Below, one piece after another: positions 49,025 to 60,000 of a stretch of 64,000 nt of DNA. The stretch lies in NCBI RefSeq assembly GCF_012295615.1, contig NZ_CP051183.1, positions 2,135,001 through 2,199,000 on the forward strand, read 5' to 3'. The position numbers were made by a program, and so were the translations under genes. The DNA comes from Bermanella marisrubri. Its GTDB lineage: Bacteria; Pseudomonadota; Gammaproteobacteria; Pseudomonadales; Oceanobacteraceae. Under the pieces are notes generated by a model. It was not told where the DNA came from. It was given only the letters and a program-made list of their open reading frames with translations, and did no database searches. The stretch's first letter is position 1, and the number at the start of each line of letters is the position of its first letter.

Positions 49025-49101
49025 AGTCGCGTAGCTCAGTTGGTTAGAGCACCACCTTGACATGGTGGGGGTCGTTGGTTCAAATCCAATCGCGACTACC
49101 A
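49025..49101 (+). tRNA. tRNA-Val (GAC)
   Basis: A 77-nt cloverleaf with CCA encoded: acceptor AGTCGCG/CGCGACT, anticodon stem CCACC/GGTGG around TTGACAT (GAC), T-loop TTCAAAT. Single gene, divergent from thrS. Confidence 0.96.
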
Positions 49102-49107
49102 GAATTT

Positions 49108-49143
49108 AAAAAGCCCCGCTTGGCTGTGCCAGCGGGGCTTTTT
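49108..49143 (+). terminator. Intrinsic terminator of tRNA-Val
   Basis: AAAAAGCCCCGCT and AGCGGGGCTTTTT form a 13-bp stem with a 10-nt loop, ending in a T-run. Confidence 0.95.
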
Positions 49144-49283
49144 GTTTGCTAGATGGTAGCCGCCACTCGATAGGGCTAGTGAAGCCATATCGAGAAACAA
49201 AAAAGAGGACTAGCGTCCTCTATACCACATTTAAAAATAAACCGCTAATTCGCGCTATCCATACTACACCCGAATAGAGAACT

Positions 49284-50150
49284 TTAGAGCAGTACAGCGC
49301 CAGACCAGGTGTCTTTTCCAATACAGGTGGTAGTAGTTTCATTATACTTTTCGACATTTTCATACTCAGATCTGCCCAGTACCTGGCCGGTTTCACCAGC
49401 TATTTTAAGCTGATATTTAAATTCTGATGTAGTAGTCGTATTCAAAAACTGATCTTTATCTGAGCCCTGATGCTCAAAGCGATTACTAGATAGACTTACC
49501 AAGTTAAACTTAGTCTCCCCTGAGCGCAAATAAAGATCAGCTATATTTACAATCATCCCCAAAGAATAAGACTGCTCTTCTGTACCCGTTTCATGTAAAT
49601 TAGTGGACTCGCAAGTCTCTCTCCCTTCAATAGAAACACCCAACCAATATTCATTAACTGCCAATCCCAATCGCTCACGATTTGCGTCTGCAACGATTAA
49701 GGAGTACTCATACTCAACATCCAGCTGCTCAAGATAAATAGAGACCTCTACACTATAAGTAACACCCTTTTCAGCCTGCAATACTAAAATATCGTTGCCA
49801 CCACCAATACCAAGGAGATTCAAACCATCTTCATCACCCTCTACATAAACGCGTAAATCCGCTTCCACTGATGACGTTATGAGCTCCATCACAACCAAAC
49901 CGCTTTTGTCAGGAGAAAAACTGAAGGCATGATCATAACCTTCCTCATAGGAAGAGATCATCATAGAGCCCGTATACTCGTAGTTTAGATACAAAGGATT
50001 GCCATCTACCAAATCGTCTGATGTTAGCTCCGGCTCAAGTTCGAGACCTTTGAATTGATCTAAATTAATTAACGTCTCATCCTCTGAGCCACATGCAGCT
50101 AATACCAATAGAAAGGTTAAACTGACAAGAATCTTTAATTGCATTTTCAT
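49284..50150 (-). CDS. Lipoprotein with PPC-like beta domain
   Basis: A 288-residue predicted lipoprotein with lipobox LAAC (Cys near residue 20). The part near residues 65-155 (FSFSPDKSGLVVMELITSS ... EKGVTYSVEVSIYLEQ) looks like a pre-peptidase C-terminal or related beta-sandwich domain; the rest is unassigned. ATG 50150 is chosen, but 50156 and 50144 are also possible. It is not obviously linked to the toxin genes upstream. No family is certain. Confidence 0.7.
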   Translation of the reverse strand: MKMQLKILVSLTFLLVLAACGSEDETLINLDQFKGLELEPELTSDDLVDGNPLYLNYEYTGSMMISSYEEGYDHAFSFSPDKSGLVVMELITSSVEADLRVYVEGDEDGLNLLGIGGGNDILVLQAEKGVTYSVEVSIYLEQLDVEYEYSLIVADANRERLGLAVNEYWLGVSIEGRETCESTNLHETGTEEQSYSLGMIVNIADLYLRSGETKFNLVSLSSNRFEHQGSDKDQFLNTTTTSEFKYQLKIAGETGQVLGRSEYENVEKYNETTTTCIGKDTWSGAVLL

Positions 50151-50607
50151 ACACATCCATCACTTATATTGAAGCGAAACCTGTAACTATAAGAACCGAA
50201 AATAATGAAGTTTAGTTAATTATCTACGAGACTTTTAGATCGTGATTATCGTTTTCTAATTGGCTTGTATCTAAAATGACAAGGCCAATGATGACTTTTT
50301 AATCAACACTTGATAAAAGTCGCGGCATAATAACGATTGATCAATTAATGAGCAACAACTAAGTTTAAGAATGGAACCGACATCACACTAAGGTAGAGTA
50401 ACTACTCAAAAAGAAATAAGCAGCAGGCTTTAATCTACAAGTCAAATCAAAAACAGCATAAGACACATGAAAAAGAAATCACCTCATTTGATCAGATAAC
50501 ATCATAGTTGGACGCGGGCATAATGAAAGCGAAGTGTCTGGATAGTGTGGACAGGACACAAGTACTATCTATCCTCTCTGGTATTTCATACTTGTTACTT
50601 CATTGAA
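50151..50607. other. Non-coding gap after the orphan immunity gene
   Basis: 457 bp, AT-rich, without a convincing open frame or RNA gene. It contains only the repeat described at 50482. Confidence 0.6.
50482..50560. repeat. Downstream-module repeat, copy A
   Basis: Matches copy B at 53535: identical ATTTGATCAGATAACAT (50486-50502) and AATGAAAGCGAAGTGTCTGGA (50522-50542), with a similar spacer. It lies after the second immunity-like gene. The stem that copy B forms is not preserved here. Confidence 0.8.
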
Positions 50608-51261
50608 TCAATCCATCTTAGATATATTCTTTCGATAACAATAAGGAGTCACATCACCATTATCAATATTCAACACATAACGATAATGTCCTGAAGACAC
50701 AAGAAAAAGATAGTTATCTAAACCACTTTCTAAATCAACTTTCCCATACTCAACAAAACCTTTACATCCAGATTTCTTCTTATTTTTAAATTCTTCACTA
50801 TTAAGTTCAACCAAGGTACTCGACTCTCTATCCACACAATAAACAACACTGCAATTAAAGACTTTCTCAACAGAAAAACCCCTTTCAAACTCATAGTAAT
50901 TAAGACCTTCATCGAAATCAGAAATTCTTCCCCCATGATCTTTCGCATAGAGTAATCTATTTGGAAAATAGCCTTTATTGTCGATATAAAAAACCTCTAA
51001 AGATTCATATTCACCATTCTCTTGAAAATATTGCTGCTTTTTTCCTCCCCATGAAAAAGATGGAGAAATTTGCCACAGTATTTCTCGCCTAAACTTGCTT
51101 ATTTTGTAGATATTACACTTATCATCACCCTGAATAGAATTCATAGTATAGAATATATAGTCATCACCTATATCAGCAATAGATAGAATATCTGCACCTT
51201 CAGGAAATTCAAATTCATTCCCTCTATTATCTATAAATATTCGCTCATCTATTAATTTCAT
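50608..51261 (-). CDS. Candidate immunity protein of the orphan toxin module
   Basis: A 217-residue AT-rich-coded soluble protein with many aromatic and charged residues and no signal peptide or membrane segment (FEFPEGADILSIADIGDDYIF; FVEYGKVDLESGLDNYLFLV). It starts 2 bp after the stop of the CdiA-C-terminal-like gene, the standard position for a cognate immunity gene. No family is recognised. The call rests on context and on low GC. Confidence 0.62.
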   Translation of the reverse strand: MKLIDERIFIDNRGNEFEFPEGADILSIADIGDDYIFYTMNSIQGDDKCNIYKISKFRREILWQISPSFSWGGKKQQYFQENGEYESLEVFYIDNKGYFPNRLLYAKDHGGRISDFDEGLNYYEFERGFSVEKVFNCSVVYCVDRESSTLVELNSEEFKNKKKSGCKGFVEYGKVDLESGLDNYLFLVSSGHYRYVLNIDNGDVTPYCYRKNISKMD

Positions 51262-51263
51262 AT

Positions 51264-53489
51264 TTAATCATCGTTAGTTTGCACTGTATCTTTATGAAAG
51301 TCTTTTCTATCTGTTTTTTCTATAATTTTAATCTGTGTCCCATCAGGGTTTTCACTCCATTCATTCTTACCAACAGGACCTAGCAAAGCCGTCTTATCAC
51401 TATCACCTTTATAACTTGTGATACTAGCTGCTTGACTCTGAGGAGGTAGAGCAAGGGTGTCTTGAATTTGATTTGGCTGCTTTAATGATCCATCACTATT
51501 TTTAAAATTACCCGTGGGTGCCAAATAACTCCCCTGAGGCCTTGTGGGATTATTATGCGCTCGAGAAATAACATCCTCTGGCTGACCAGAAGGAACTATT
51601 CCTTTTTTAACAATATCATCGTCATTCCATTCTGGGATATAACTATCGCCATATTGCTCACGCCCTAAATCATTAGCTCTTTTACCCGTAATAGCTCCTA
51701 CTTCTTGAAAACCCATTTCATTCTCAAATTCTTTTTGAATGCCCCTTTGGGTAATTTTCTGATTTAGCCTTTGATTATAATTTTCATTATTTTGACCTAT
51801 ATTTAAATCATTCGAGTGGCTAGCTTCAGGATTTTTTATTCCAGTATCAGTAGCAGAATTCTGCCCTATCATCTCATTATCTACAGAAATATCTGAGCTA
51901 TTAGGGTCTACACCCTGACGATCTTTCTCCCTTAGCGCCTGAACTACTGGATCCTGATCTAAAGCTGAATGACCAACCTCGTTATCCGAAATAGCCATGT
52001 CTGGTTTTGGTCCATGTGAAACATCAGCTTTATTGACCTTAGCGATTATAGCAGCGGGGATTGCTGCCTCACCTGCTACCGAAATCAATGACCGTAATGC
52101 TGATGGGTCCATTTCCGCGAGTCGATTCGGGTAGTCTTGGAGCTTTGTAAGAATAGCTGTGGCTATTTCTTGCTTATTCTCGTATGCACTTTCAATTGAA
52201 GAAAGGTCTCGCGCAATATTATCAAGTGCTTCTGCTTTAAGGTCTCCACCAAATAAACCTACAGCTCCAATTACATCGGTGGTTTTGTCCACGATAGTAA
52301 CGGCCGCATCCGTAACATTAATAACAATATCCCCTGCTGCTGCAGCCATAGATAATGCTGTGCCAACACCATCACCTTTGAGATTTGCACTGGCTTGTTG
52401 GCTTTTTTCTTGATGATCTCTAACAGCTTTACGAGCGTCTTTAACGAATTCAGGCAGTAACGCATCACCTTTGGTTTTATCTAAGCCTGAGTATTCAACA
52501 TTGTTTGCAATTATTAATGCGCTATCATTACCTACATGATTGTTGCTTGTAGCCAAGCCATCATTGTGGCCATTAATATCCAGCGCCATAGCAGTGTAAT
52601 CAACCAGTCCTTCTCCAATATTATGCGCATAGGTTTCACGGTCTTCTTTTGAGTATTGCTGGTTGCTGCCATCACGATCATCCATGGCGTGTGCCATTTC
52701 ATGACCTGCTGTTTCAACTAACTGCCCATTGTCATCTATGTACGAGTCGTTGATATAGGCATCGCCTGTTTCTTCTGAATAGAAGCCTTGGCGGGTACTG
52801 TTCTCATTCGCTGTGACTTTATTGTTATAGCCTTCGGTTTCGTAACCTAGTTCTTGCATTACGGTATGCGTGAGCTGGTTTAAAACGTGTTGTTTCTCTT
52901 CTGGGTTTAAATCAGAACTCTGAAGTTTCGCGGCTAATATTGGGTCTTTCGCAATTTCTAATTTAACGGCTTCATAGGTGTTGTTCTGCTTGCCTATTTC
53001 ACTGTTTAAATCCGTTATACCAATGCGCTCGGTTGTGACCATTCTTTCAACCGCTTCACGCAACATATCTGTTTTCATGAAGTCTTCTGAAATTTTGTCG
53101 CGCCCTTCCTCACTAGCTAAGCGATGATCAACCGTTACTTCCGCATCTAAGCCACCTAGCTCATGGTCTTTGGTGATTTCTTGGGCGTTATTGGTGTCGC
53201 GGTTTACATCAATATCGGTATCCGCAAGTGCTTTTCCGCCCACCTGTACATTGCCATTACCAATCGTGGCTTTGGTGGTTTGGCGTTTATCGTGACCTGA
53301 GTAGTTAGCTCCAACGGTGGTGGTGCTGGTACCTGTGTTGAGGCTAAAGCCCTTGTCGCTGGCGGTGTCGTGGTCTTGGATGTTTTCAACAGTTAGGCTG
53401 TTGGCTGTGCTGATATATGAAGCATGCACACTCATATTCGTGATGAGGCTTATCACTATCAAAAGAATATAAGTCAGCGTACGATGCAT
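51264..53489 (-). CDS. Stand-alone CdiA C-terminal-like toxin protein with signal peptide
   Basis: A 741-residue protein. A clear signal peptide (MHRTLTYILLIVISLI, cleavage near VHASYIS) leads into a segment almost identical to CdiA residues about 2213-2313 (LTVENIQDHDTASDKGFSLN). It then has a zincin-like motif AGHEMAHAMDD (HEMAH near residues 263-267) with a downstream GEGLVDY, a hydrophobic stretch near 400-430, and a C-terminal toxin-like region after about 590 that I cannot assign. AGGAT is eight bases before the ATG, so it looks translated. Normal orphan cdiA-CT modules lack such start signals. Confidence 0.72.
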   Translation of the reverse strand: MHRTLTYILLIVISLITNMSVHASYISTANSLTVENIQDHDTASDKGFSLNTGTSTTTVGANYSGHDKRQTTKATIGNGNVQVGGKALADTDIDVNRDTNNAQEITKDHELGGLDAEVTVDHRLASEEGRDKISEDFMKTDMLREAVERMVTTERIGITDLNSEIGKQNNTYEAVKLEIAKDPILAAKLQSSDLNPEEKQHVLNQLTHTVMQELGYETEGYNNKVTANENSTRQGFYSEETGDAYINDSYIDDNGQLVETAGHEMAHAMDDRDGSNQQYSKEDRETYAHNIGEGLVDYTAMALDINGHNDGLATSNNHVGNDSALIIANNVEYSGLDKTKGDALLPEFVKDARKAVRDHQEKSQQASANLKGDGVGTALSMAAAAGDIVINVTDAAVTIVDKTTDVIGAVGLFGGDLKAEALDNIARDLSSIESAYENKQEIATAILTKLQDYPNRLAEMDPSALRSLISVAGEAAIPAAIIAKVNKADVSHGPKPDMAISDNEVGHSALDQDPVVQALREKDRQGVDPNSSDISVDNEMIGQNSATDTGIKNPEASHSNDLNIGQNNENYNQRLNQKITQRGIQKEFENEMGFQEVGAITGKRANDLGREQYGDSYIPEWNDDDIVKKGIVPSGQPEDVISRAHNNPTRPQGSYLAPTGNFKNSDGSLKQPNQIQDTLALPPQSQAASITSYKGDSDKTALLGPVGKNEWSENPDGTQIKIIEKTDRKDFHKDTVQTNDD
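53101..53400 (-). repeat. Pre-toxin duplication, orphan copy
   Basis: About 300 bp of the orphan gene closely matches 55807-56107 in cdiA in the same orientation and reading frame, with mostly synonymous differences. Confidence 0.88.
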
Positions 53490-53534
53490 TCGGTATATCC
53501 TATTTTTGCTTTAGTTTTTTACTATTTAACAAGC

Positions 53535-53610
53535 AAACCCCGCCTAATTTGATCAGATAACATAAAAATTAGGCGGGAAGAATGAAAGCGAAGTGTCTGG
53601 ACAGTATTGG
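53535..53610. repeat. Downstream-module repeat, copy B, with 12-bp stem
   Basis: Shares two blocks with copy A at 50482 (see there). In addition CCCGCCTAATTT (53539-53550) and AAATTAGGCGGG (53566-53577) form a perfect 12-bp stem with a 15-nt loop. It lies 8 bp after the cdiI-like stop and before the orphan gene. Confidence 0.82.
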
Positions 53611-53617
53611 CAGGGCG

Positions 53618-54052
53618 CTACATGTCGTCTTTGTCGCGGTCTAACAAAGGGAAATATTTAAAATATCGATCATCAACATCTCTAGAATCAAAGTCTTTTA
53701 ATCTTGGAAGAAGCTCTTCATTAAAATCCCCATGAATAATGGCCAAGTTTATCAGATCTGTCGCATACAAGGACAGGTACACCTTTTCACTTTTATTTAA
53801 TACTTTTGATTTATTAATTTTATCTAAAGCCAGCAGTGATAGTTGTTTGATTTTTTCAAAGTCAGACTTGGACAATAGAACCTGAGCCTCTAAAAGCAAG
53901 AAATTTATACTTTTGCTTTTAGAAAAGTACAGCGACTTATCTAAGTATTTTAAAGCCTTTTCTTTCATGCCCTTCGATGAACATATCATTGCTTCCTGCC
54001 AAAAATACTCAGCGGGAATTAATCTAAAAAACCTAAAAAATTTATTCAGCAC
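53618..54052 (-). CDS. cdiI: Candidate CdiI immunity protein
   Basis: A 144-residue, probably all-helical protein with TPR-like helices (AMICSSKGMKEKALKYLDKSLYFSK; IHGDFNEELLPRLKDFDSRD). It overlaps the 3' end of cdiA by 11 bp, the standard immunity position. Its base composition is lower in GC than neighbours. No family is recognised; the partner toxin is the last part of the CdiA upstream. Confidence 0.65.
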   Translation of the reverse strand: MLNKFFRFFRLIPAEYFWQEAMICSSKGMKEKALKYLDKSLYFSKSKSINFLLLEAQVLLSKSDFEKIKQLSLLALDKINKSKVLNKSEKVYLSLYATDLINLAIIHGDFNEELLPRLKDFDSRDVDDRYFKYFPLLDRDKDDM

Positions 54053-57000
54053 TATCTAGTCCTTCTAAAATATTTTTTATACCTGTTAATATTCTATCCC
54101 CAGCATCAAAACCAGCCGACTTTGGATCTCGTTTATATTCAGGTTCAGTCCTTTGCTCGGCTCTCTTCAAATCTTCATATAGTTTCAAGTCTTCAGCTTT
54201 GTTGTTCTTAGTATATGCACCAGTAATTTCTTGGGCAGAAAGTAGCTTACTTTCAACCAGTTCCTTTTTAGCTTGCAAATCTGTCTCTTGAGCAGTTGAA
54301 TCAGACGGATTCTTACCATCAAAATCATTTTCTGCATTATAACTGCCGTTTGTCCCTGCACCTATCTGAGTATCGACCGTCTGACCAGATAAATCTATAT
54401 TTTTCAACTTAAGAACAACTGGCAAAACTGGTGCTACTTCACCCGCCAATTCAATATTATTATTGGATACTGCAGATTCTCGATCACCCTGTAATAAATC
54501 TACGAATGCTCTATCCCCTGAGTAGCCTTCTCTAGGATCACTCAATACGCAATCAAGTCCTGCATCAACACAGCCACCAACACCATCGCGTATGACTTGA
54601 ACCATATCGTCCATAGTTCCTGGATAATCTTCAATTAAACCCTCCCCTATCGAGATTGCACCATTAACAATCCCATCTACGGTTTCACCAACCTGCTGCA
54701 TAGGTGTCAGCTCAACTGATAACTCGCCATTTTCAGTAGCATATTTACTCATATAGTTATCTTCGCCAGCAGCACCGTCTTCAATCATTCTGGCTTGATT
54801 AGCGTTTATATACTGATTTTCTTTGTCTGGAGGTGTCGCGATGAAAGCTCCAACCAAACCACCATTAACGTACGCATCCTTAATAGGAGGTATTTCAGCT
54901 GCAATCTCTTTTAACCCTTCTCTTGCTCGATCATTTTCTTGGATATGTGCTTGGTCGGCCCATTCACTATCGACCTGTAACAAGGCTTGTTGAGTTAGCT
55001 CCTGCTTGGCTTGGTCTAGTGAAATGTCATGTCTATCTGCATAAGTTTGTGCGTGATCAATAATGGCTTTTGCTTCTGACACATAAAGCTGCCTATGCTC
55101 AACTATTGCATTGCCTACTGTGTTGGCTTTTTGTGTACCTGCTTGTACCGCTTGGCTGTTCTTTAGGTTATTGGAGAAGTCGGCACCGCCAGTACTATCA
55201 AGGTTACCACCTGCTGCTTGGTTGATGCGGTCGCTGAATTGTTCACCAAAGGCGTTGGCTAAGCTTTCTTGTTGACTATCAGTGTTGGTTCCGAATAAGC
55301 CACCGGTTAGGCTGCTGTCTTTGCCTTGGAAGTCTTGGCTTTCCAGCACTTCGTGACCCAGTGTATTGGCCATATCGGTTTTGCTGGCACCATCTCCAGC
55401 GTCAACAAAAATATCCCCTGCGTTTGCGTTGTTTTTGTCTACAACAGTGCCGCCTTTTACATCAGTTAGCGCGTTATCACCTAACGAACCACTGGTGGTT
55501 TTTTCACCGTCGTATAGATCCACTTCTGATAGGTCTAAACCAAATTTCGCTTGCGCTAGCTGACCTAAGTCTTTAACCGCTTGCGCATACACTTCAGGGT
55601 CATCACTTTTTAGACCGGCTAACAGTTCAGCATTTTCGGGATTGCGTACTAAATCATTTTTGAGCTGTGTGGCTTGTGCATTGTTATGCAGAGTTTCGCC
55701 AAAGTTCAGCGCATTGAGATTGTCGTCTTCTATAAGCTTGGAGGTTGTACGCGCTATGTCTTGACCGTGTTCCGCTGTATCCTCAAAGTCATTGGCAATA
55801 TCTTGACGACCTTCCTCACTGGCCAACCTATGATCCACTGTTACTGTGGCGTCCAAGCCACCAAGCTCATGGTTCTTGGTGATTTCTTGGGCGTTGCTGG
55901 TGTCGCGGTTTACATCAATATCAGTTTCGGCTAGTTGTTCGCCGCCCACTGTAACGTTGCCATTACCTATAGTGGCTTTGGTGGTTTGACGTTTATCGTG
56001 ACCGGAATAGTTGGCACCTACGGTGGTGGTGCTGGCGCCTGTGTTTAGGCTAAAGCCTTTGTCACTTGAGGTGTCGTGGTCTTGGATGTTTTCAACAGTT
56101 AGGGTGTCCGTTACAAAGTTAAGGTTGCCGTTATCGGCTCCATTTTCATCTTGTGCTGCTATCAAGCCACCTCTTAGTGTGGTGTCTTTGGCTTTGATTG
56201 ATACATTGCCACCTGTGATGGAGCTTTGCTGGTCGACCCAAGCAGAGCTGGATTCTGATTGTTGTTGGTTGATACCACCTGAGGTTGGTGGTGCAACGCC
56301 ACCTAAGGACAGGTTTGCTCCTTGGGTTTGGCTATTGGAGGTGGAGGTGTTTTGTAGGCTTTCGACTAATAAGTTTTCAGTTGAAATGTCCACTACGCCT
56401 GCATCGACATTGGCGCCGCTTAGGGTGAGGTTTTCACTGTCGCTGCTTAAGCTGCCGGCTACGATTTGTGTATTGGTGTAATACTGGGACTCACTGCTGC
56501 TTTCGGTTTTATTGGCACTTAAGCTGCCACTTGGGCCGCCATTGGTGCTATAGCTAGCGCTTTCGGTATGGCTGCTGCTATCGCTGCTGGTTTGTGTGCT
56601 GTTTTCACCCGCAAGTAGATTGATATCCTCGGCGTCTAACTGTAATTCTCCGCCAACGGCGACATTTGAGCCTTTTACTTGGATTTCATCTTGGGCTTGC
56701 AGTGTTGCGTTGCCGCCTAGGTTTACATTAGAGCCATTCCACGTGCTACTGACTTCTGTGGACGAAGATTCATTGGTTTCTACGCTAGCATTGCCAGTAG
56801 CATAAAAACCGCCTGTACCGGTTGTGCCAGCGGCGGTGGCGCCAGCGGAGGCAACAGCTATGGTTGCATTGGTTAAGTTCGCTGTGGCGGCGGCAATATT
56901 GGTTTCAAAGTACTTCAGTTCGCTTGCTGGCATTTGGCCGTCTGCGATTTTTTGCTTAGCGTCGTCGTAAGCTTGCTTAGCATCGCGTACAGCATTTTTA

Positions 57001-60000
57001 GCCGAGTTCAATTCTTCGATCGCTTGTGCTGTATCAACATATGCGTTCTTTACACCCACGCTAACGGTTTTTATTTCTTCTTTCAGCGTTGTTGTGGTTT
57101 CAGTGGTATCTTGGCGCCCTGATACCACTATATCTTCTGCTTGAATGTCAGTATCACCTTGCACCGTCACATCACTGCTAACAATATTGACAGCTTTGTC
57201 GGTATTTATGTTGAGGTTACCGGCATTCAAACTAGAACCAGACCAAGTGGTCGATGTGGTCGCTTCCGTTGTACTGGTTTTGGTTTCACTCAGGTTGGCT
57301 ACTGTAATTTCATTTTCACCAACCGAAGGCGCTGATGAGGACACCGTGGTTGTACTTTCGGTTTTGGAATAAGAGCTGCTCTCTTTTGCTGCGTCCATGG
57401 TAAAGCTTTGAGCATCAATATTAGCCGTATCCTGCACTGTGGCATTGGAACCGATAACGGCTACATCACCAGCCACATCAACATTCAAGTTCTTAGCCTG
57501 TAAATTAGATGCTTGCTGTATGGTTTGCTGGCTGCGCTCACTACTGCTGCTACCGACTTCGATCTCGGCATCCACTGGAATCCCTGCGGTTGCAGCCACA
57601 GAGCTGACCATTAGGCTTACACCGCTGGCGATGTCTTTTAATATGCCGCTAAAACCAGAGGATTTTTCATTCCAGCTTTCATTTTTAAGTTCTTGTGTCG
57701 TAACCGTGACATTGCCAACTTGCTCCCCTTCTTGGTTAACAAACTGTCCATCTGGACTTAATTGGGCGCTACCGTCCTGTGACTGTGCAATCACATCGTC
57801 GCCGATGGTCATGGTTTCTTGGGCGCTTAGATCTGAGCCTTTAACCGTGACGTTACCAGCAGTATTAATATTTAGGTTAGTGCCTGCACTGATACTCGAA
57901 GCAATGGCTTCTTGAGTCTTTGCCCCTTTGTTTTGCGAGCTTTGTGTGAAGCTGCCTTTTTTGGTTTTAGTATATTGGTTGAAGCTGTCATTAACGGCTG
58001 CGCTTACGAGTAAATCACCGGTCGCGTCTAAATTTACATTTTCGCCAGCTTCAATTGTCGAGCCCACCAAGGCGGTATTGCCACCGGATTGAATTGTGAT
58101 ACTACCATCAGAGTTAATACTGCTTCCCAAGTGCGTCAGTGATTCGTTTATTTCGGTACTGGCTCTTCGAGTACTACCACCAAAACCGGAGCTCTTCGAG
58201 GTCTTGTCAACTCGACTAGTATTGAGTGCTGTTTCGGTAGCAAGTAAAACATTCCCCTCGGCGGATAGGTTAACGCCATCTTTGCCGCTAAATTGAGTCC
58301 CTTTCGATATAATGTCGTTTTTACTTGATAGTGTTAACACGCCATCAGATGTAAACGCAGAGGCAATTACTTCTTCACTGTGGCTTTGCGTATGCTCTGT
58401 ATCGCCACCGCCGTAGTTATAAAAGATGTCTTTATCTTCGGTATTCTTAACGGCGAGCAATTGAATGTCGTTGGCATCAATTTCAAGATTACCATCAGAT
58501 GCGACTTTGGCGCCTTCTGATTTAACGGTTCCTCCCGCTATCATCAACACGGTACCCGCACCAATTTCTGTCGTTTGATGCTGAGTTGAACTGACGTTAT
58601 AGAAGTTACCACTGATCGCTTCTTCAATGATTTTCGCGGTGGTCATTTCAATGTTATTGACCGCTTCAACTACCAAATCACCTTCTACATTCACGTCACT
58701 ACCGATAAACTTCACATCGTTTCCAGCCGTGATATTCAACTCTTGAGCGTTAATGGTTGCGGTATCACCGACTAAGCTTTGCTTAAACGTGCTGTTTGCG
58801 CCACTGAGATCGACTACCTCTACCTGTGTTTGGTTTATGAAATCACGACCCGCGTTAATGTTTATGCGTGCACTGTCGATTAACCCACTGGCATTGTGGA
58901 TGTCCCGTTGAGCAACGAGATCCATTTCATTTTTGGAGACTAGTTTGTTGGTGTTTTTAATATCGTTAGCAACCAGCTTCAGTTTGTCTTTAGCTTTTAT
59001 CACACCTGCATTTGCAATTTCATTGGTCGCCTCTAGGTCAACAGTGTCAGCAGCTATGAGAGCTCCATCCTCACGTAACGATAAGCCCATGGTATCGTTA
59101 AAATAGACTTGAGGAACAAGTGCTGTTTTTACTCCATCTTTTGTTTCGAATTGTTTTTCAACCATCCAAACGATGGGCTTATCTAAGGCCTCTATCTGTT
59201 CGAGTGTTAGTTCCACACCAATCGATAGGGTTAGGTTTTCTTTCGCAGTAAGAGCATTTTCCATTAGCGCAATATATTGATCCTGAATGCTTTGACTGTC
59301 ATCAACAAACTGAACACCCGTTAAATCTAATATCTGATCACGTACAAGGTCTTGCTCAAAATAGCCATCACCTAAACGAACAGCATCATTTTCGTTGATG
59401 TCTACACCCATGCGTTCAAGCATATAATCAGATGAGATGAAGTTTTGGTATTCGGTAAAGTTTGGATTGGTTTCGATTAGGTAACCGTGATTACCGTTAT
59501 CCACTTGAGAAAATAATGCGCCATAAGAAAGATCATCTAGATTTGAACCAGCGTTTATTATTTCTGATGTAATAATGTCAGTTGATTTATCAGAAACGTC
59601 CTTAGGTGCGTTTATAACGACACTATCGCTCTCGTTTGCTTTATCTGAGGTACCATTTGATATTGTTTCAGCTTTAATGCTCAACTTTTTGTTTGCTGAG
59701 ATAGTGGACACGACTTTTTTAAAATCTGAATTATTACTACTATCTACGACCTTTGGTGGATGACGTATATCTCTTGGGTTTGAGGGTGCTCGATCTCGTC
59801 CTTTTAGGCAGCGTTCAGGCCAGTTACACTTACTGAGAATTACAAAAGTATATTTTCCAGTTTTTTTATCAATTTGCTTTTCTTCAAATTCAAAATTGAT
59901 CACATCAAAAGATGCAGCATCATTATTTCCTAACGCACTTATTGTGGAATATTCATTTCTTATGGCTCCTTTAATATTTAAATCAATATTATCTCCGGAC

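Noticed and set aside
56011-57915. Several 60-160-residue plus-strand frames inside cdiA
   Set aside because: They lie opposite long repetitive coding sequence; their Ser/Leu/Thr-rich translations mirror the repeat bias on the other strand and lack ribosome-binding sites.
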